Shown piece after piece: positions 35,437 through 48,911 of a stretch of 64,000 bases of DNA. The notes under the pieces were generated by a model that saw only the letters and a program-made list of their open reading frames with translations, was not told the origin of the DNA and searched no databases. The stretch comes from Hypoxylon rubiginosum (taxonomy: Eukaryota; Ascomycota; Sordariomycetes; Xylariales; Hypoxylaceae): NCBI GenBank assembly GCA_902806565.1, contig CADCXA010000016.1, positions 682,001 through 746,000 of the forward strand. The letters are read 5' to 3'. The position numbers were made by a program, and so were the translations under genes. How positions within the stretch are numbered: the first letter of the stretch is position 1; every line of letters begins with the position of its first letter.

Positions 35437-36660
35437 CTAGAGACCGCCAGACATGCTGAGGTCGGCGGGGGCAAGACCTTCCACGATATCCACCCAAGTG
35501 CCTCCCTCGACGTCGTCCACCTGGTGAGACGAAGTGGTCGTGCTCCTTCCGATGGGGGAGGGAGCCTGTCGGACAGCCGTGTCGGGATCCGGTACAGCCC
35601 ACTCGTCGCCGACGAGCTGGATTTCTCCGTTTGTAACGACGACTGTGGCGGTGCCGTCATCGTCGTCATCGTCGTCGTTGATGCCATGCCAGCCTCCCTC
35701 GATGTACATCTCGACGTCGTCATCCTCTCCATCGTTGCGCTCCGCCTGCTGCTCATCGCCGTTGTTGTTGTCGTTGCTGTTCTCCGCCTGTGCGCCCTCG
35801 GCGGTGAATTCGTACTCGAACTCGCAGCTGGCGGCACCGGACGAGCTGTCGCGCCAATCCAGATCCTCGATCCAGAAGTCCGGATCGGAAAGGTCGGAGC
35901 CGGCCTCGGCAGGCGGCGGATTGACGGGCGGCGGATTGACGGGCGGCGGATTGACGGGCGGCGGATTAACGGGCGGGCCGACGTTGTAGTTATGAGCAGT
36001 GTCATACAGCGGCGGGAGGGAGACCAGCTGGTGCGGGTCGTAAGGGAGGTCCTCGAGTCGGTTCCCGGCTAGCGGGCCAGATCGGACGGGAATAGGCGGT
36101 TCGGTGGGCGGCATGGTCCACTCCGGGGCTGTCAGAAGGCGAGAGTAAGCAAACGAGTCGTCACGCCCGGGGGATTGGGGCAGTGTCGGATCAGGGGAAT
36201 CCATGCCTGAATGGCGCTCGACGAGGACGGGCATGTCAAACCCATGCTCCTGCGTGCCGTGCGAGTAGTTGGGAATGTTGTCGGCGCGACCGGTCGAGAC
36301 TCGGGCCTGCTCGTACAACTGGTCTCGCTCGGCCTGGTGACGGTCGACGCTTGGGTAGTAGCCACCCACGAGTCTCGGATCGAGTAAACCTTCGTACTGC
36401 GTTGCACGAGGAATAGACGAGTAAGGCCCAGACGAGTGAAGCCCAGACGAGTAAATGGCAGATGGGTAAGAACCATATTCCTGCGTCGGCTGAGTGGGAG
36501 CGTTCGCGTGTCCGGGACGAGAGACTACGGGATGGCCGAAATGGCCTCCGCAGTTGGTGCAGGACTCGGAACCAGCAAGATAGAAGGTACCTGGTTGATA
36601 GCCGTATCGAGGTCGGCATCGGCAGGGATACGGCGCAGAAAACAGCATCGGATCCGCCAT
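35437..36660 (-). CDS. Unrecognised acidic, Pro-rich protein
   Basis: Single exon, 407 residues, from the first in-frame ATG at 36660 (MADPMLFSAPYPCRCRPRYG). The frame is open for over 1.2 kb and has protein-like composition, so it is taken as real, but the family is not recognised. The N-terminus has cysteines spaced CRCRPRYG..CTNCGGH, suggesting a small zinc-binding element (about 12-45). The middle is Tyr/Ser/Pro-rich and disordered. Near 235-255 there are four tandem PPVNP units encoded by an exact 15-base repeat. The C-terminal third is strongly acidic, with Asp8 near residue 335 and a conserved-looking WIEDLDWRDSS segment. No signal peptide or helix is seen. Confidence 0.7.
   Translation of the reverse strand: MADPMLFSAPYPCRCRPRYGYQPGTFYLAGSESCTNCGGHFGHPVVSRPGHANAPTQPTQEYGSYPSAIYSSGLHSSGPYSSIPRATQYEGLLDPRLVGGYYPSVDRHQAERDQLYEQARVSTGRADNIPNYSHGTQEHGFDMPVLVERHSGMDSPDPTLPQSPGRDDSFAYSRLLTAPEWTMPPTEPPIPVRSGPLAGNRLEDLPYDPHQLVSLPPLYDTAHNYNVGPPVNPPPVNPPPVNPPPVNPPPAEAGSDLSDPDFWIEDLDWRDSSSGAASCEFEYEFTAEGAQAENSNDNNNGDEQQAERNDGEDDDVEMYIEGGWHGINDDDDDDDGTATVVVTNGEIQLVGDEWAVPDPDTAVRQAPSPIGRSTTTSSHQVDDVEGGTWVDIVEGLAPADLSMSGGL
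35921..35975. repeat. In-frame 15-base minisatellite (PPVNP)
   Basis: Four tandem copies of GGCGGATTGACGGGC on the plus strand, encoding PPVNP repeats in the minus-strand gene. The last copy differs by one synonymous base (ATTAACG). Fifteen bases keep the frame whatever the copy number. Confidence 0.9.
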
Positions 36661-37879
36661 GTTGCTGGACACTAAAGTGGAAGACTGGCTTACTATTTCT
36701 CTGTTACGTATTGGGTCTCGTTGTCGCCGCTGTATCGGTGAGAGGGAACGGAGGGGAACAAGGTTGTGTTGGCAGCGAGCGTCGACGCGACTTTAAAAAA
36801 AAATAAAAAAGACGACAAATTTTTTTAAGTATCGGTTACGGCGCAACCAAAGACGAGGAAGGGACAGGGAAGAGTCCCGTAAGGCCTGCGCCGTTGCCGT
36901 GACGGCAGTTACGGCTGGTAGCTTGGGAGACCGTCAAAAATAGCACGGTCGTAAACAGGGAAGTTACGAAGGAGGGGGAAACATTGGACGCGGCGTGAAA
37001 GGGGAAGGAACGGCGGCATTGTTGCTCACCAACGTCGTTGCCTCTGGGGACCCCGGTAGCCCAGTGCTCTAGCGGCATCCAAAGTACCTCGAAATCTCAG
37101 TCCTCGGGAAGGCATGGTAGGAACGTCTCTCGTGTCGTTGCCAGGTCTACTCTAGGTAGGTAGAAAAGGGGAAGGTGGGAACTCTTACAAAACACACCTG
37201 TTGCGGCTCTGAATTATAATGTATAATGTAGATATTCGAGACATCACGCCGCCAGAGTACCCTCAAGGCGGCTGGCTTAAAGATATAGGAAACCATCGCT
37301 ATTAAGATCGATTCGAAAACTACAGCGTTAAAATGAAGTCTGTCAGTAAGGCTTGAGAGTCAAGTTTATATTGTGAAGTGGAAACAAGTTAAATTTTGTA
37401 AAGGCCACCTAGTAAAAAGGGACACCTACGTTATAGGGACCAACCTTGACATATCACTGGTACAGATCTAACTTAGGTTTGTTTGCCCATTATGTATGTG
37501 CATGTTGCGTGTATCGTGTATCGGCTACACAATGACCAGGACACATCTACAATACACTTAAGCGGCTGATTGTTGGCATACGTCGGCATCCCATCCGACA
37601 AAGGGACCAATGTGATGCCCACACGACAAACACTTGCTGCAGCTGAGACTTCTGCACACTCCCGTCAAGACTAACAAGCAGAACACTGGACTAAGCCATA
37701 CAATTCCTATATGACACTACCGTCAGTTGTGAGACTAATCCTATGCTCCCCATACCGTATGTACATGTAAAATATCCCAAAGACGATGGCCACGCTAAAT
37801 GTGTTATAGTAAAACAATGTTTGCAAACACTGATCCATTTGATAGGTAATGCTAAAATGTTAGAAAAGGGAAGCCCATC
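36661..37879. other. Promoter of the acidic protein gene; STIMATE gene 3' flank
   Basis: About 1.2 kb. A long A-rich and T-rich patch (36793-36828) lies some 130 bases upstream of the acidic-protein ATG, typical of a fungal core promoter. No gene is seen. Confidence 0.5.
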
Positions 37880-39101
37880 TTACTCAGCGGGGGCTAATTC
37901 CTTGGGTAACAGCTTGCCCCTATCTTCTTGGCTTCTACTGCTGCCTATGACCGTTTGACCATCCAAGTCAGGATCATATTCCTCGTGTTGATTATCCGAA
38001 TCTCTGCCCCCAGATTTCTTGAAGGTCCTGGAGCTTGAAAGCTTCATACTCTCGTTGCTCTCCTCGCTGATCGAACCCTCATCGTCACTATCCAGGAGCG
38101 CATCATCGAAGGGATCCCGCGCGTCGCCATCTTCCGACGGTAATCTTTCGTGGCCCTCATCCTTCAGTTTAATGAAGCTGTCAATGATATAGTACTGTAG
38201 CGCGTTCATGATGAGTGGGAATAGCATCATGACAAATACGATCTGAAGTCGTTCGTTGCCTTCAGTCCACTTCAGCGCCCAATCTCCTATACGAGATATC
38301 CACGGTAATATCAAAAATATAATGAGAACGCATATCTTCATGCCGAATAGACCGCAGAAGTAGATGACGGATTGTTTTAGCCACCACCAAGCGCTTGGCG
38401 GGCTGCCGTAGTTGCCAGACTGGATTGACTCCGGTGGCTTTCCCCAAGGTGTGTAAGATACTAGGCTAGTGAAGACGCGGAGAAGGATGATGAGAATCGG
38501 AATGCCGAGAGTAGTCTGTCCTATAATTAGATTCCGTACGGCTAGTTTCGTGACACGGGTAGCACAGAATACTCACATCGATAGCTAAATTCAACAGATA
38601 AAACGAACACGGGTTCGGGACATACGGGTCCTCATCCCTTCGCAGAAGACGCGCTGCCGTCTGCACACTGGCCGGATCCAACTTAATAGAAAACCGACCG
38701 CTGGTGAGCATCGACATGAACACGTTCGCGATATGTACCAGGACCGACCCGAACACCTGCTTTGATACGTCGAAGAACCAAATCTTGAGGGGGCGCTGAG
38801 GCCGTTCTCGCCACCGTTTGTAGACGAGGGACAGCAGCGCCAATCCACCTAGGGCCAGCTGTACAAATAAAGCAAATGGTCCGAGCAGTCGACACTCGCC
38901 TTCTCCGCCGTGATCGTCTTCGGGGGCAGCCATTGTCGTCGTCGCAGCTGCCGCTATTGCCGTTGCAGTGGTTGTGATGAGCGAGGACACGTCGGTGATA
39001 GCAGAAGGAATGTCGACGCCTATCGCTGCATTAGGAGTAGCTGTTGGTATAGCAGACGGAACACTTTGGACGAGAGAAGCAACCGTGGAGGAAAGAGACA
39101 T
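37880..39101 (-). CDS. STIMATE/TMEM110-like vacuolar membrane protein
   Basis: Polytopic membrane protein related to yeast YPL162C and animal STIMATE (an ER regulator of STIM1 at ER-plasma membrane contacts). Two exons (38577-39101 and 37880-38515) with a 61-nt intron give 386 residues from the ATG at 39101. After a Ser/Thr/Ala-rich N-terminus come CRLLGPFALFVQLALGGLAL, the conserved RPLKIWFFDVSKQVFGS, HIANVFMSML, PCSFYLLNLAID, TLGIPILIILLRVFTSL, a helix around FGMKICVLIIFLILPW and IVFVMMLFPLIMNALQYYII. The C-terminal ~80 residues are charged, acidic and probably cytosolic (DDALLDSDDEGSISEES), a likely phosphorylation region. The family assignment is secure. The fungal function (vacuole or ER contact, Ca2+ handling) is inferred. 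Confidence 0.9.
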
Positions 39102-40306
39102 CCGGCTCTGTGCTCGAGACACAGGATGGGGCGAGACAGCTCTAGAGGGAAAAGTAAGTGAGGATCGACACCTAGGTTCCAGCCAGGTCCGAAATAGTAG
39201 CTTGGGGGATTAAGGGTAGAGAAGAAGTCCTGCTAGGAATAGACAATTTGGTTCAAGGAGAAGAATTGTCTTAGTCATTCAGTATCTATGACCGGACAAA
39301 TGAAAATTGAAGAAAAAGGTTATGAAAGGTCTGAGGTGAAAAGAAGAAGGCAGAGTTAGAAGGTTAGAAGCCTGAAGGCTGAGGTTGTTGGTAATAGGTG
39401 GTAAAATGGATGATCCAAGCCACGAGATCAGCCGCCGGGCGCATGCTGCTAAGGTTTACGGTCCAGTGTCAGAGTGTTATAATAGAGTTCCAGGTATGAT
39501 GCTATGGACCTGCTCTGGCCACTGCCTAGGGCCTGTAGACAGGTGACAGGCGCATAAAACTGGGGATCATACGGGAGTAGGGCATCACATAGGGCCAGGC
39601 TACTGTCTAACTGAAGCCACTAATCCCACCTGGTACTAGGTCGTTAGCAGCCTTTGACCCCTATATCCAAGTGCCTTTCAGCGCTTAAATACATGTAACC
39701 AGGTACCTCTAATTAAGAAATGCTGACTGTAAGACAGCCTCACACAACTTCAGCTGCTATACACATCTCCTGTTCAGATTACGTGATCATCCTGATTCCT
39801 ATGATAATAGAAAGAGGACGAAGAGAGAGAGAAAATTAAATATATATATATAAACAATGTCAGAGATTACACGAATTTCAACTGTAGGATAGGTCTACCC
39901 GATAATAACTCTAGAATCCAACCCCCAGATACCTACCTATCTTGGTAGGACTAGGTAGGATACATATGGATTTGATTACTGTATGAGTGGCAATGCGTGA
40001 CAGAGTAGTGTTACTCGCAGTGCCTTGGGCTTCATTGGGCAGAGGTAAATCTCTCAACAAACTCGGGACATATTAAGTAGATTATACAATCGGAGCATTT
40101 ACAATATGCTCTGCTCTGGCACGCAATTGGGGTCGATCCGTACCTCGATGTATTATGTAGACGTAGATAATGAAATGATACGGTGTTGGTGTCATGCTAT
40201 ATTAGGTTCCCTAACTACCGAACTCATAAGAGCAGAGTGTTGAGGATATCACACTTAGCACACACTTGAATACCTAAGTCACAGAAAAAATAGAAGTCGG
40301 GAAATA
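39102..40306. other. Intergenic, no gene seen
   Basis: About 1.2 kb, including the STIMATE promoter and an (AT)n run at 39838-39852. No gene or RNA is supported here. Exon-like sequence starts at 40307 (next entry). Confidence 0.5.
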
Positions 40307-40453
40307 TTATCGAGAAAATAAACCCGCAAGGTCTTCTGCATTCTCAACATAGGGGTCACGAGGGCCCGAATCCACGAATAGGGAGTATTTCATAAACCAC
40401 AACGCCGATAAAATATATGGCATAATGCCCATTCCGAAAACCCATCGAATCAA
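40307..40453 (-). other. Exon-like frame for a small membrane segment
   Basis: After a good acceptor (branch-like TTAGTCAG, then TTGACAG) a 48-codon frame reads IRWVFGMGIMPYILSALWFM and ends ENAEDLAGLFSR-stop, with one strongly hydrophobic segment. It may be the last exon of a small gene whose first exon is the Lys-rich frame at 40620-40763. The joining exons could not be fixed; several donors are possible. No family is recognised. Confidence 0.25.
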
Positions 40454-40619
40454 CTGTCAATCTGACTAACGTCCCCTGCGTTCTGTAGGTGCACCTAAAG
40501 AGCGACTCGTAATCGTAAATGCGACATGCCGAGCAAAAGCCAATTCTGCGCTGCCACAAAAATGATCTATGCCACGACCGTACATCCATATATCCCCGAA
40601 GGCGATTTGTACGATACGT

Positions 40620-40874
40620 TTAAGTCATGCACAACTTGTTGGATTTTTGTGGGAGTAGGCCGCGCACGAAGTTCAAAGCGACCTTACGTGCGTGCCCGGC
40701 GACGTCGTCCGTCTTGCTTTTCTTAGTCTTCGCCACCGATATCGGATCCTTTTTGATCGACATCGTGCTGGCAGTAGTAGCGCTCGAGCTAGATTTAGTA
40801 GAAGCTGGAGAAGACGGGACTGCAGACGAAGGACGAGCACGGGTGTGATGTCTGTCCGCAGGCCCGTCTAATTG
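40620..40874 (-). other. In-frame 84-codon extension after the SF3B6 stop
   Basis: The frame of SF3B6 stays open for 84 codons past its TGA, ending TAA at 40620-40622. It reads QLDGPADRHHTRARPSSAVP, then Ser/Thr-rich, then Lys-rich (MSIKKDPISVAKTKKSKTDD), then RKVALNFVRGLLPQKSNK. It is either a stop-codon readthrough extension of SF3B6 or the first exon of a separate small gene starting at the only internal ATG (40763). A GTAAGG donor inside it (after GHA) favours some splicing in this region. Confidence 0.4.
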
Positions 40875-41484
40875 TCAATCGATGCCGTGCTTCATCTTGA
40901 GCTGCGCTAAATTGTCCTTGCGGGCCTGCAGGTCGTCTTTTGACTTGAGGGTCTTCTCTGGTTGATGCCATAGAACTAGAATTTGTATTAGAAAGGCTAC
41001 GAAAGGGGGTGTCGTGTGATCACGGGGATAAACGTACCGACGAGATAACGGTTCTGGAAGTTGTAGCCATTCAACTTCTCGAGGGCGTTCTTCGCATCCA
41101 TTACGTTCCAGAAGACAACATAGGCGGTTCCCTTGGCCTCGACCGAAATACCCTGTCGAATTTGACTAGAGATAGTTAGTTGTGTGGGCATATGGTGGTG
41201 TTGAATCAACTGAGACCATACCGGATGAGTCCGTCCTCGCCGGGATCAAAGAGTTTCCAGAGGGCGTCAGAGGATACTTCGTAGCTACGATAACGTTAGC
41301 GGACTGGTCGGTGGTCGACTTCCAGGATATAGAGACTGACTTTAGATTCTTAACGAACAAGATTCTGTAGACACAAGGGTTAGCGAGTCCATTCGGGTCG
41401 ACGCGCAAGGCTCAAGAGGCAAAGTGAAAATGGGGTTGCAACTTACGGGAGCTGCTCGGGGGCAATCTTGCCGGCGCGACTCAT
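40875..41484 (-). CDS. SF3B6: Splicing factor 3B subunit 6 (p14/SF3b14a)
   Basis: RRM protein of the U2 snRNP SF3b complex, which sits beside SF3B1 and contacts the branch-point region. It is split into five small exons: 41447-41484, 41341-41364 (24 nt), 41222-41284, 41038-41165 and 40875-40975. Phases agree and give 117 residues, close to the usual 115-125. The N-terminus is MSRAGKIAPEQLP. RNP2 is ILFVKNLNYEVSSDALWKLF, followed by PGEDGLIRQIRQGISVEAKG; RNP1-like GTAYVVFWNVMDAKNALEKL follows, and then NGYNFQNRYLVVLWHQPEK, the family hallmark. The tail is KDNLAQLKMKHGID. The start and end are unambiguous, but the TGA sits in an unusual context (CAATTA follows). It is divergent from the sulfatase gene, 1.5 kb away. 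Confidence 0.93.
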
Positions 41485-44921
<3,437 letters not shown>

Positions 44922-45864
44922 AACGATATCTTATATGCACGGATCAAGCTTGTCTCGGATAGACGATGGAAGGGTTACAGTTTGTGAAAGGTTGCTTTTA
45001 TTACTTTCCCGTTCGTATGGTATTCCGGGGGTTATAGATATCTTGAAGTGCCGAGAGGCGATATTACCTGTACGAGTATTCTGTCGATGCGGTGTATAAA
45101 ATTTACAACGGCTCAGTATCTGCGAATGGTAGTTGGGTACTGTAAGTCTATGTAAGCAGTGAGAGCTGACTATGCGCATTGGTGTGTGGTAAAGTGGCTG
45201 ATATCGTCAATACCAACCTGTATATATGGCAATTGATGATTCGTTGTTACTCAAAGACCTGTTTATGTTGAGATGTTGAGAAGTAACAAACCTCCTTTGA
45301 CGTAACTTCGAAAGCGTCTTGGGTGATGACGGCATTAAAAAAGAAGTACATTGTGTAATTTGCGGAATAGACCTTGGGAGGTATACTTTTGTTCGGGTGC
45401 TTGCTAAATTTGCTAAATGGACTCGAAGTGTGAATGCACCTGCACATGCAAGTAAACAACGATCTGAGAAGCTATCTAGGGCTGTTTACTAACCCCTGCC
45501 TGCCTAACTGCTAACCTGCCTACCTGCAAGGGTTATCTGAGACTTTCCAAGGGTGTAAGGAGCTGACTGGCTGGAGATGGATCCTGCTCCCCCTGCCCCC
45601 AAAAGACCCCTGAAAGCTGATTTGGCCCGAGCCCTTTAATCCGCCGAATTCCGTATCACTTCCAACAACACCTGGGCAACCTTCACCTTTTGTAGGTTGC
45701 CAGCCAGCCAACACATAATACTTTGTATTATTCGCTGACAACACCCACCCCAACTTCATTATTCTTGACCGTAACAATTGGGTTAAAACATTTTGCTACT
45801 GTATCGTTTGGAAATAGTATCGACATTCCAAACTCGCATCTACTTTTAACGGACGGACCTCGCG
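44922..45864. other. Intergenic, no gene seen
   Basis: Sulfatase 3' flank and promoter of the next gene, about 940 bases. CTGCCTGCCTAACTGCTAACCTGCC-type pyrimidine-rich sequence is near 45495-45525. Confidence 0.5.
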
Positions 45865-46758
45865 ATGCCGTCGGTAACGCCCTTTCAGCCGCCCACTCTC
45901 TCACCGAGTAAGAAGAGGCGACGAGATGATGACCACAGCGAGGTCCATGTGCCATTGTACGGCTCACCGAAACCTTCTCTTTGGTCCTGGTCCGCTAACC
46001 GCGACGCCGGCTCCAGAATCACCCAGTACGAATCCGAACCCCAGAACCACCTCTGTGCCATCAACAACAACGAACGCCTCATATTTCCCTCCTCCACCTC
46101 TGGTCGGGGCGGCGGCGGCGCCCCCCTGCTTAACATGCCGCGGAAAATGATCCCGGTGCCTGTGAGCAAGCGATTCCGAGTATATAACGAGAATGAAGAG
46201 CATCATCATCACCATCAACAACACTCGCACCACCATCATTCGCACCAGCAGCAGCCTCTACTACAACAATCACACTTCTTCCACGGACACCCCGAGTACT
46301 CGACGCCGCCCGCCTCGCCGCTGAGCTTTCGAACCAGCACCATCATCCCCAAATCAATAAACCCGGCGGCGCTGCTGAGCCCCTGCCACATCTGCCACCG
46401 CAAGCCCACTAAGAGGTCCGACCTCGACTCCTTCGCCGACTGCCTGGGCTGCGGGCAGCGCGCCTGCTTCGTCTGTATACGCGCGTGCCAGGGCTGGCTG
46501 CCGCCCACCTTCCCGTCCGAGCTGGAAGAGGAGCAGCAGAGCCTATCGTCGTCCTTCACGATGAAAGACGCTGACGACGATCCCAGCCTCGACCAAGAGC
46601 CACACGAAAAGCTAGGCAGAGGGGGAGGAGGAGGATATTTCGGAGGCTGGAGCGGCCGCGGCCATCGAGCTATGATTTGTAGCCGCTGCTGCGTGGAACG
46701 AGGGACTGAGGGCGACGTCGTCTGCCTGGGGTGTCTAGCTTGGATGGAAGGGACGTAG
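45865..46758 (+). CDS. Unrecognised Cys-rich (putative zinc-binding) protein
   Basis: Single exon, 297 residues, start ATG at 45865. The N-terminal half is disordered, with a basic motif SPSKKRRRDDD (likely nuclear signal) and a His/Gln-rich block (about 112-136) encoded by CAT/CAC/CAG repeats. The C-terminal half has a dense cysteine pattern: CHICHRKPTKR (about 173), then DCLGCGQRACFVCIRACQGW (about 192-211), a glycine-rich spacer, and MICSRCCVERG..VVCLGCLAWM at the end. Twelve or more Cys in CxxC pairs suggest two linked zinc sites, RING/treble-clef-like, but the spacing matches no family I can name. The length of the frame and the cysteine conservation pattern make a real gene likely. It converges on RPT1. 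Confidence 0.75.
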   Translation: MPSVTPFQPPTLSPSKKRRRDDDHSEVHVPLYGSPKPSLWSWSANRDAGSRITQYESEPQNHLCAINNNERLIFPSSTSGRGGGGAPLLNMPRKMIPVPVSKRFRVYNENEEHHHHHQQHSHHHHSHQQQPLLQQSHFFHGHPEYSTPPASPLSFRTSTIIPKSINPAALLSPCHICHRKPTKRSDLDSFADCLGCGQRACFVCIRACQGWLPPTFPSELEEEQQSLSSSFTMKDADDDPSLDQEPHEKLGRGGGGGYFGGWSGRGHRAMICSRCCVERGTEGDVVCLGCLAWMEGT

Positions 46759-47474
46759 GAAGTCCCTGTGCGCCAAGCACTGACACACTACGAAGGTTGG
46801 TGATCGAAAAAAGGGGAAGAAGCATCGGTTACCGGCCTTGGACTGTCCGTCTATAGTCAAGGTATAAGGTCAGGTTACTTAACGACATGACGGGATGCTG
46901 TCTTTCTTGCTGGAAGTATAGGGATTCTCGGCCTTATCCTACCCGCATCGGCGACGGGGTTTTGCTACGGGTTTCATCCGATTTGGGGGTTTTCATTGTT
47001 ACGGCGCTTCACAAGGGGGTTATCGCATTTGCATTCAAAGCATAGCACGAGCCTAGATACCAATTCCGCGACGAAGCCACGATTGTATTTATTCTTATGG
47101 GGTGGAGGTGGAGGTGTTTGCTGGGGTTCAAGGTGTAATTTGTACTTAAGGGGTTACTAAATCAACCTTTGCCCCCTTTTATGTAGGAGAAGGGGATTCT
47201 GCGGGTTTCGATTCGAGTTGGGATGGCTCGTAAATAGATACCTACTCTTTCAGGAGCGTTACTTGGGACGAACCATAGGAGGCGGGTTCATAGCAGCAAA
47301 AACACTCATCAATAATATCTTGATAATACAAAGTACACGGCACAGGTAGAATTCTAATACCCATGCCTATCGCTGTTACTACGTCCAGAATCCAGCTGAT
47401 TATTGTGTCCCATTGTCCATTATCTACCTATTAATAATACACCCCAGGACTCCTGAACCCGCTCGATTCGTTGT
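46759..47474. other. Convergent 3' flanks
   Basis: About 720 bases between converging genes; T-rich and G-rich patches, no gene seen. Confidence 0.5.
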
Positions 47475-48911
47475 CTAGTTGTACTGCATATAGGTGGCGG
47501 TCGAGTTGAATTTCAAGTTGCCCTTGATAACCTTGTCGACGGCGCTCAGGAAATCCTTCTCGGACGCGACCTTTCTCCTCGCTCGGATGGCGAACATGCC
47601 AGCCTCCGTGCATACGCTTCGCAACTCGGCGCCAGTGGCATTGGGGCAGAGACGCGAGATCAACTCCCATCGGATGTCACGCTCCACCGACATACTCTTG
47701 GCGTGGATTCGTAGGATGTTTGCCCTGCCCTCGAGATCCGGTAGCGAAAACTCGATCTTGCGGTCGATACGACCGGGTCTCATCAGGGCGGGATCCAGCG
47801 TCGAAGGTCTGTTCGTAGCGAACATGACCTTGATGTTTCCACGGGCGTCGAAACCGTCCAGCTGCGTAATCAGCTCCAGCATAGTTCTCTGGACCTCGTT
47901 GTCTCCGCCGGCACCGTCGTCGAATCGGGCACCGCCGACGGCGTCGATCTCGTCGAAGAAGATGATGCAGGCCTTCTTGGTTCGGGCCATCTCGAAGAGC
48001 TCCCGAACCATCCTAGCGCCCTCGCCGACGTACTTCTGTACCAACTCGCTACCGATAACTCGGATGAATGTAGCATCCGTCCTGTTCGCAACAGCTCGGG
48101 CGCAGAGCGTCTTTCCGGTACCGGGGGGGCCGTAGAGCAGAGCACCCTTAGGAGGGTCGATACCTAGGTTGACAAATCGCTCGGGCGACAGCAGCGGCAT
48201 CTCGACTACCTCCCTTAGCTTCTCGACTTGTTCCTTGCAACCGCCGACATCTCCGTACGTGACGTCGGGCTTCTCCTCTACAGTCATCATCGTGACGCTC
48301 GCGTCGATCTTGGGTGGCAAGGGCAGCAGGATCTGGTACTTATTACGGTCGACGCCTACACGCATACCCTCCTCGATATCGGTGGGCGACACGCGCTCGC
48401 CGAGCTGGACGACGAACTTGGCGATCTGTTTTACGTTGATGACATATTTGCTCTTGGTCTCGTCCTTCTCGTCCGCAATGATTTTGGTGCACCGCGCTAC
48501 CTGAAGCGGCTGCTCCTCGGACATGCGTTGACGGTCGGCGGCGACATCCCAGAGGTGAGGCGGCGCGAGGCCCGTGTCGGATTCCTTGACGCCGATCTTC
48601 TCGTCGACGGCTTGTTGCTTATCCTTTATCTGCTTCTCCAAGTTCTTGATCGCCGTGCCGTAGGGAGCGGCTCCGTAGGTCTTGAGGACTTGGATATCCC
48701 TAGGATATGGGTTAGCTTTGCGTCATAAGGTAGGAACGGAGGTCGGGTTAGGTTGAAGCATACTCGTCGGATAACGGTGTGATCTTCTTCTCTTCTATTT
48801 CGTCATCGGCAAAGGTCTTTTTGTACTTTTCCCAACTTGACCCGGTGGCGGAAGGCTACGTTAGTTGTTAGCTATGGCTCAGTTCAAAACAAGTAAGAGC
48901 CGTAATACCAT
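47475..48911 (-). CDS. RPT1: 26S proteasome regulatory ATPase Rpt1
   Basis: AAA ATPase of the 19S base ring that unfolds ubiquitinated substrates. Three exons: 48909-48911 (the ATG alone), 48764-48855 and 47475-48699, giving 439 residues, as in other fungi. The second exon starts [20 protein letters not shown] and ends before [14 protein letters not shown]. An N-terminal coiled coil precedes the OB domain. Walker A is GPPGTGKT, Walker [10 protein letters not shown], with pore loop and arginine-finger region [13 protein letters not shown]; the protein ends TYMQYN, the standard Rpt1 end. The ATG-only exon is inferred from ATG/GTATTA, a TAAC branch and the conserved MP(S/P)ATG start. It is head to head with CCT4 over 543 bases. 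Confidence 0.96.

Noticed and set aside
35371..36072. 233-codon plus-strand frame
   Set aside because: Opposite strand of the acidic-protein gene; the repeated IDGRRIDGRR reading comes from the PPVNP minisatellite.
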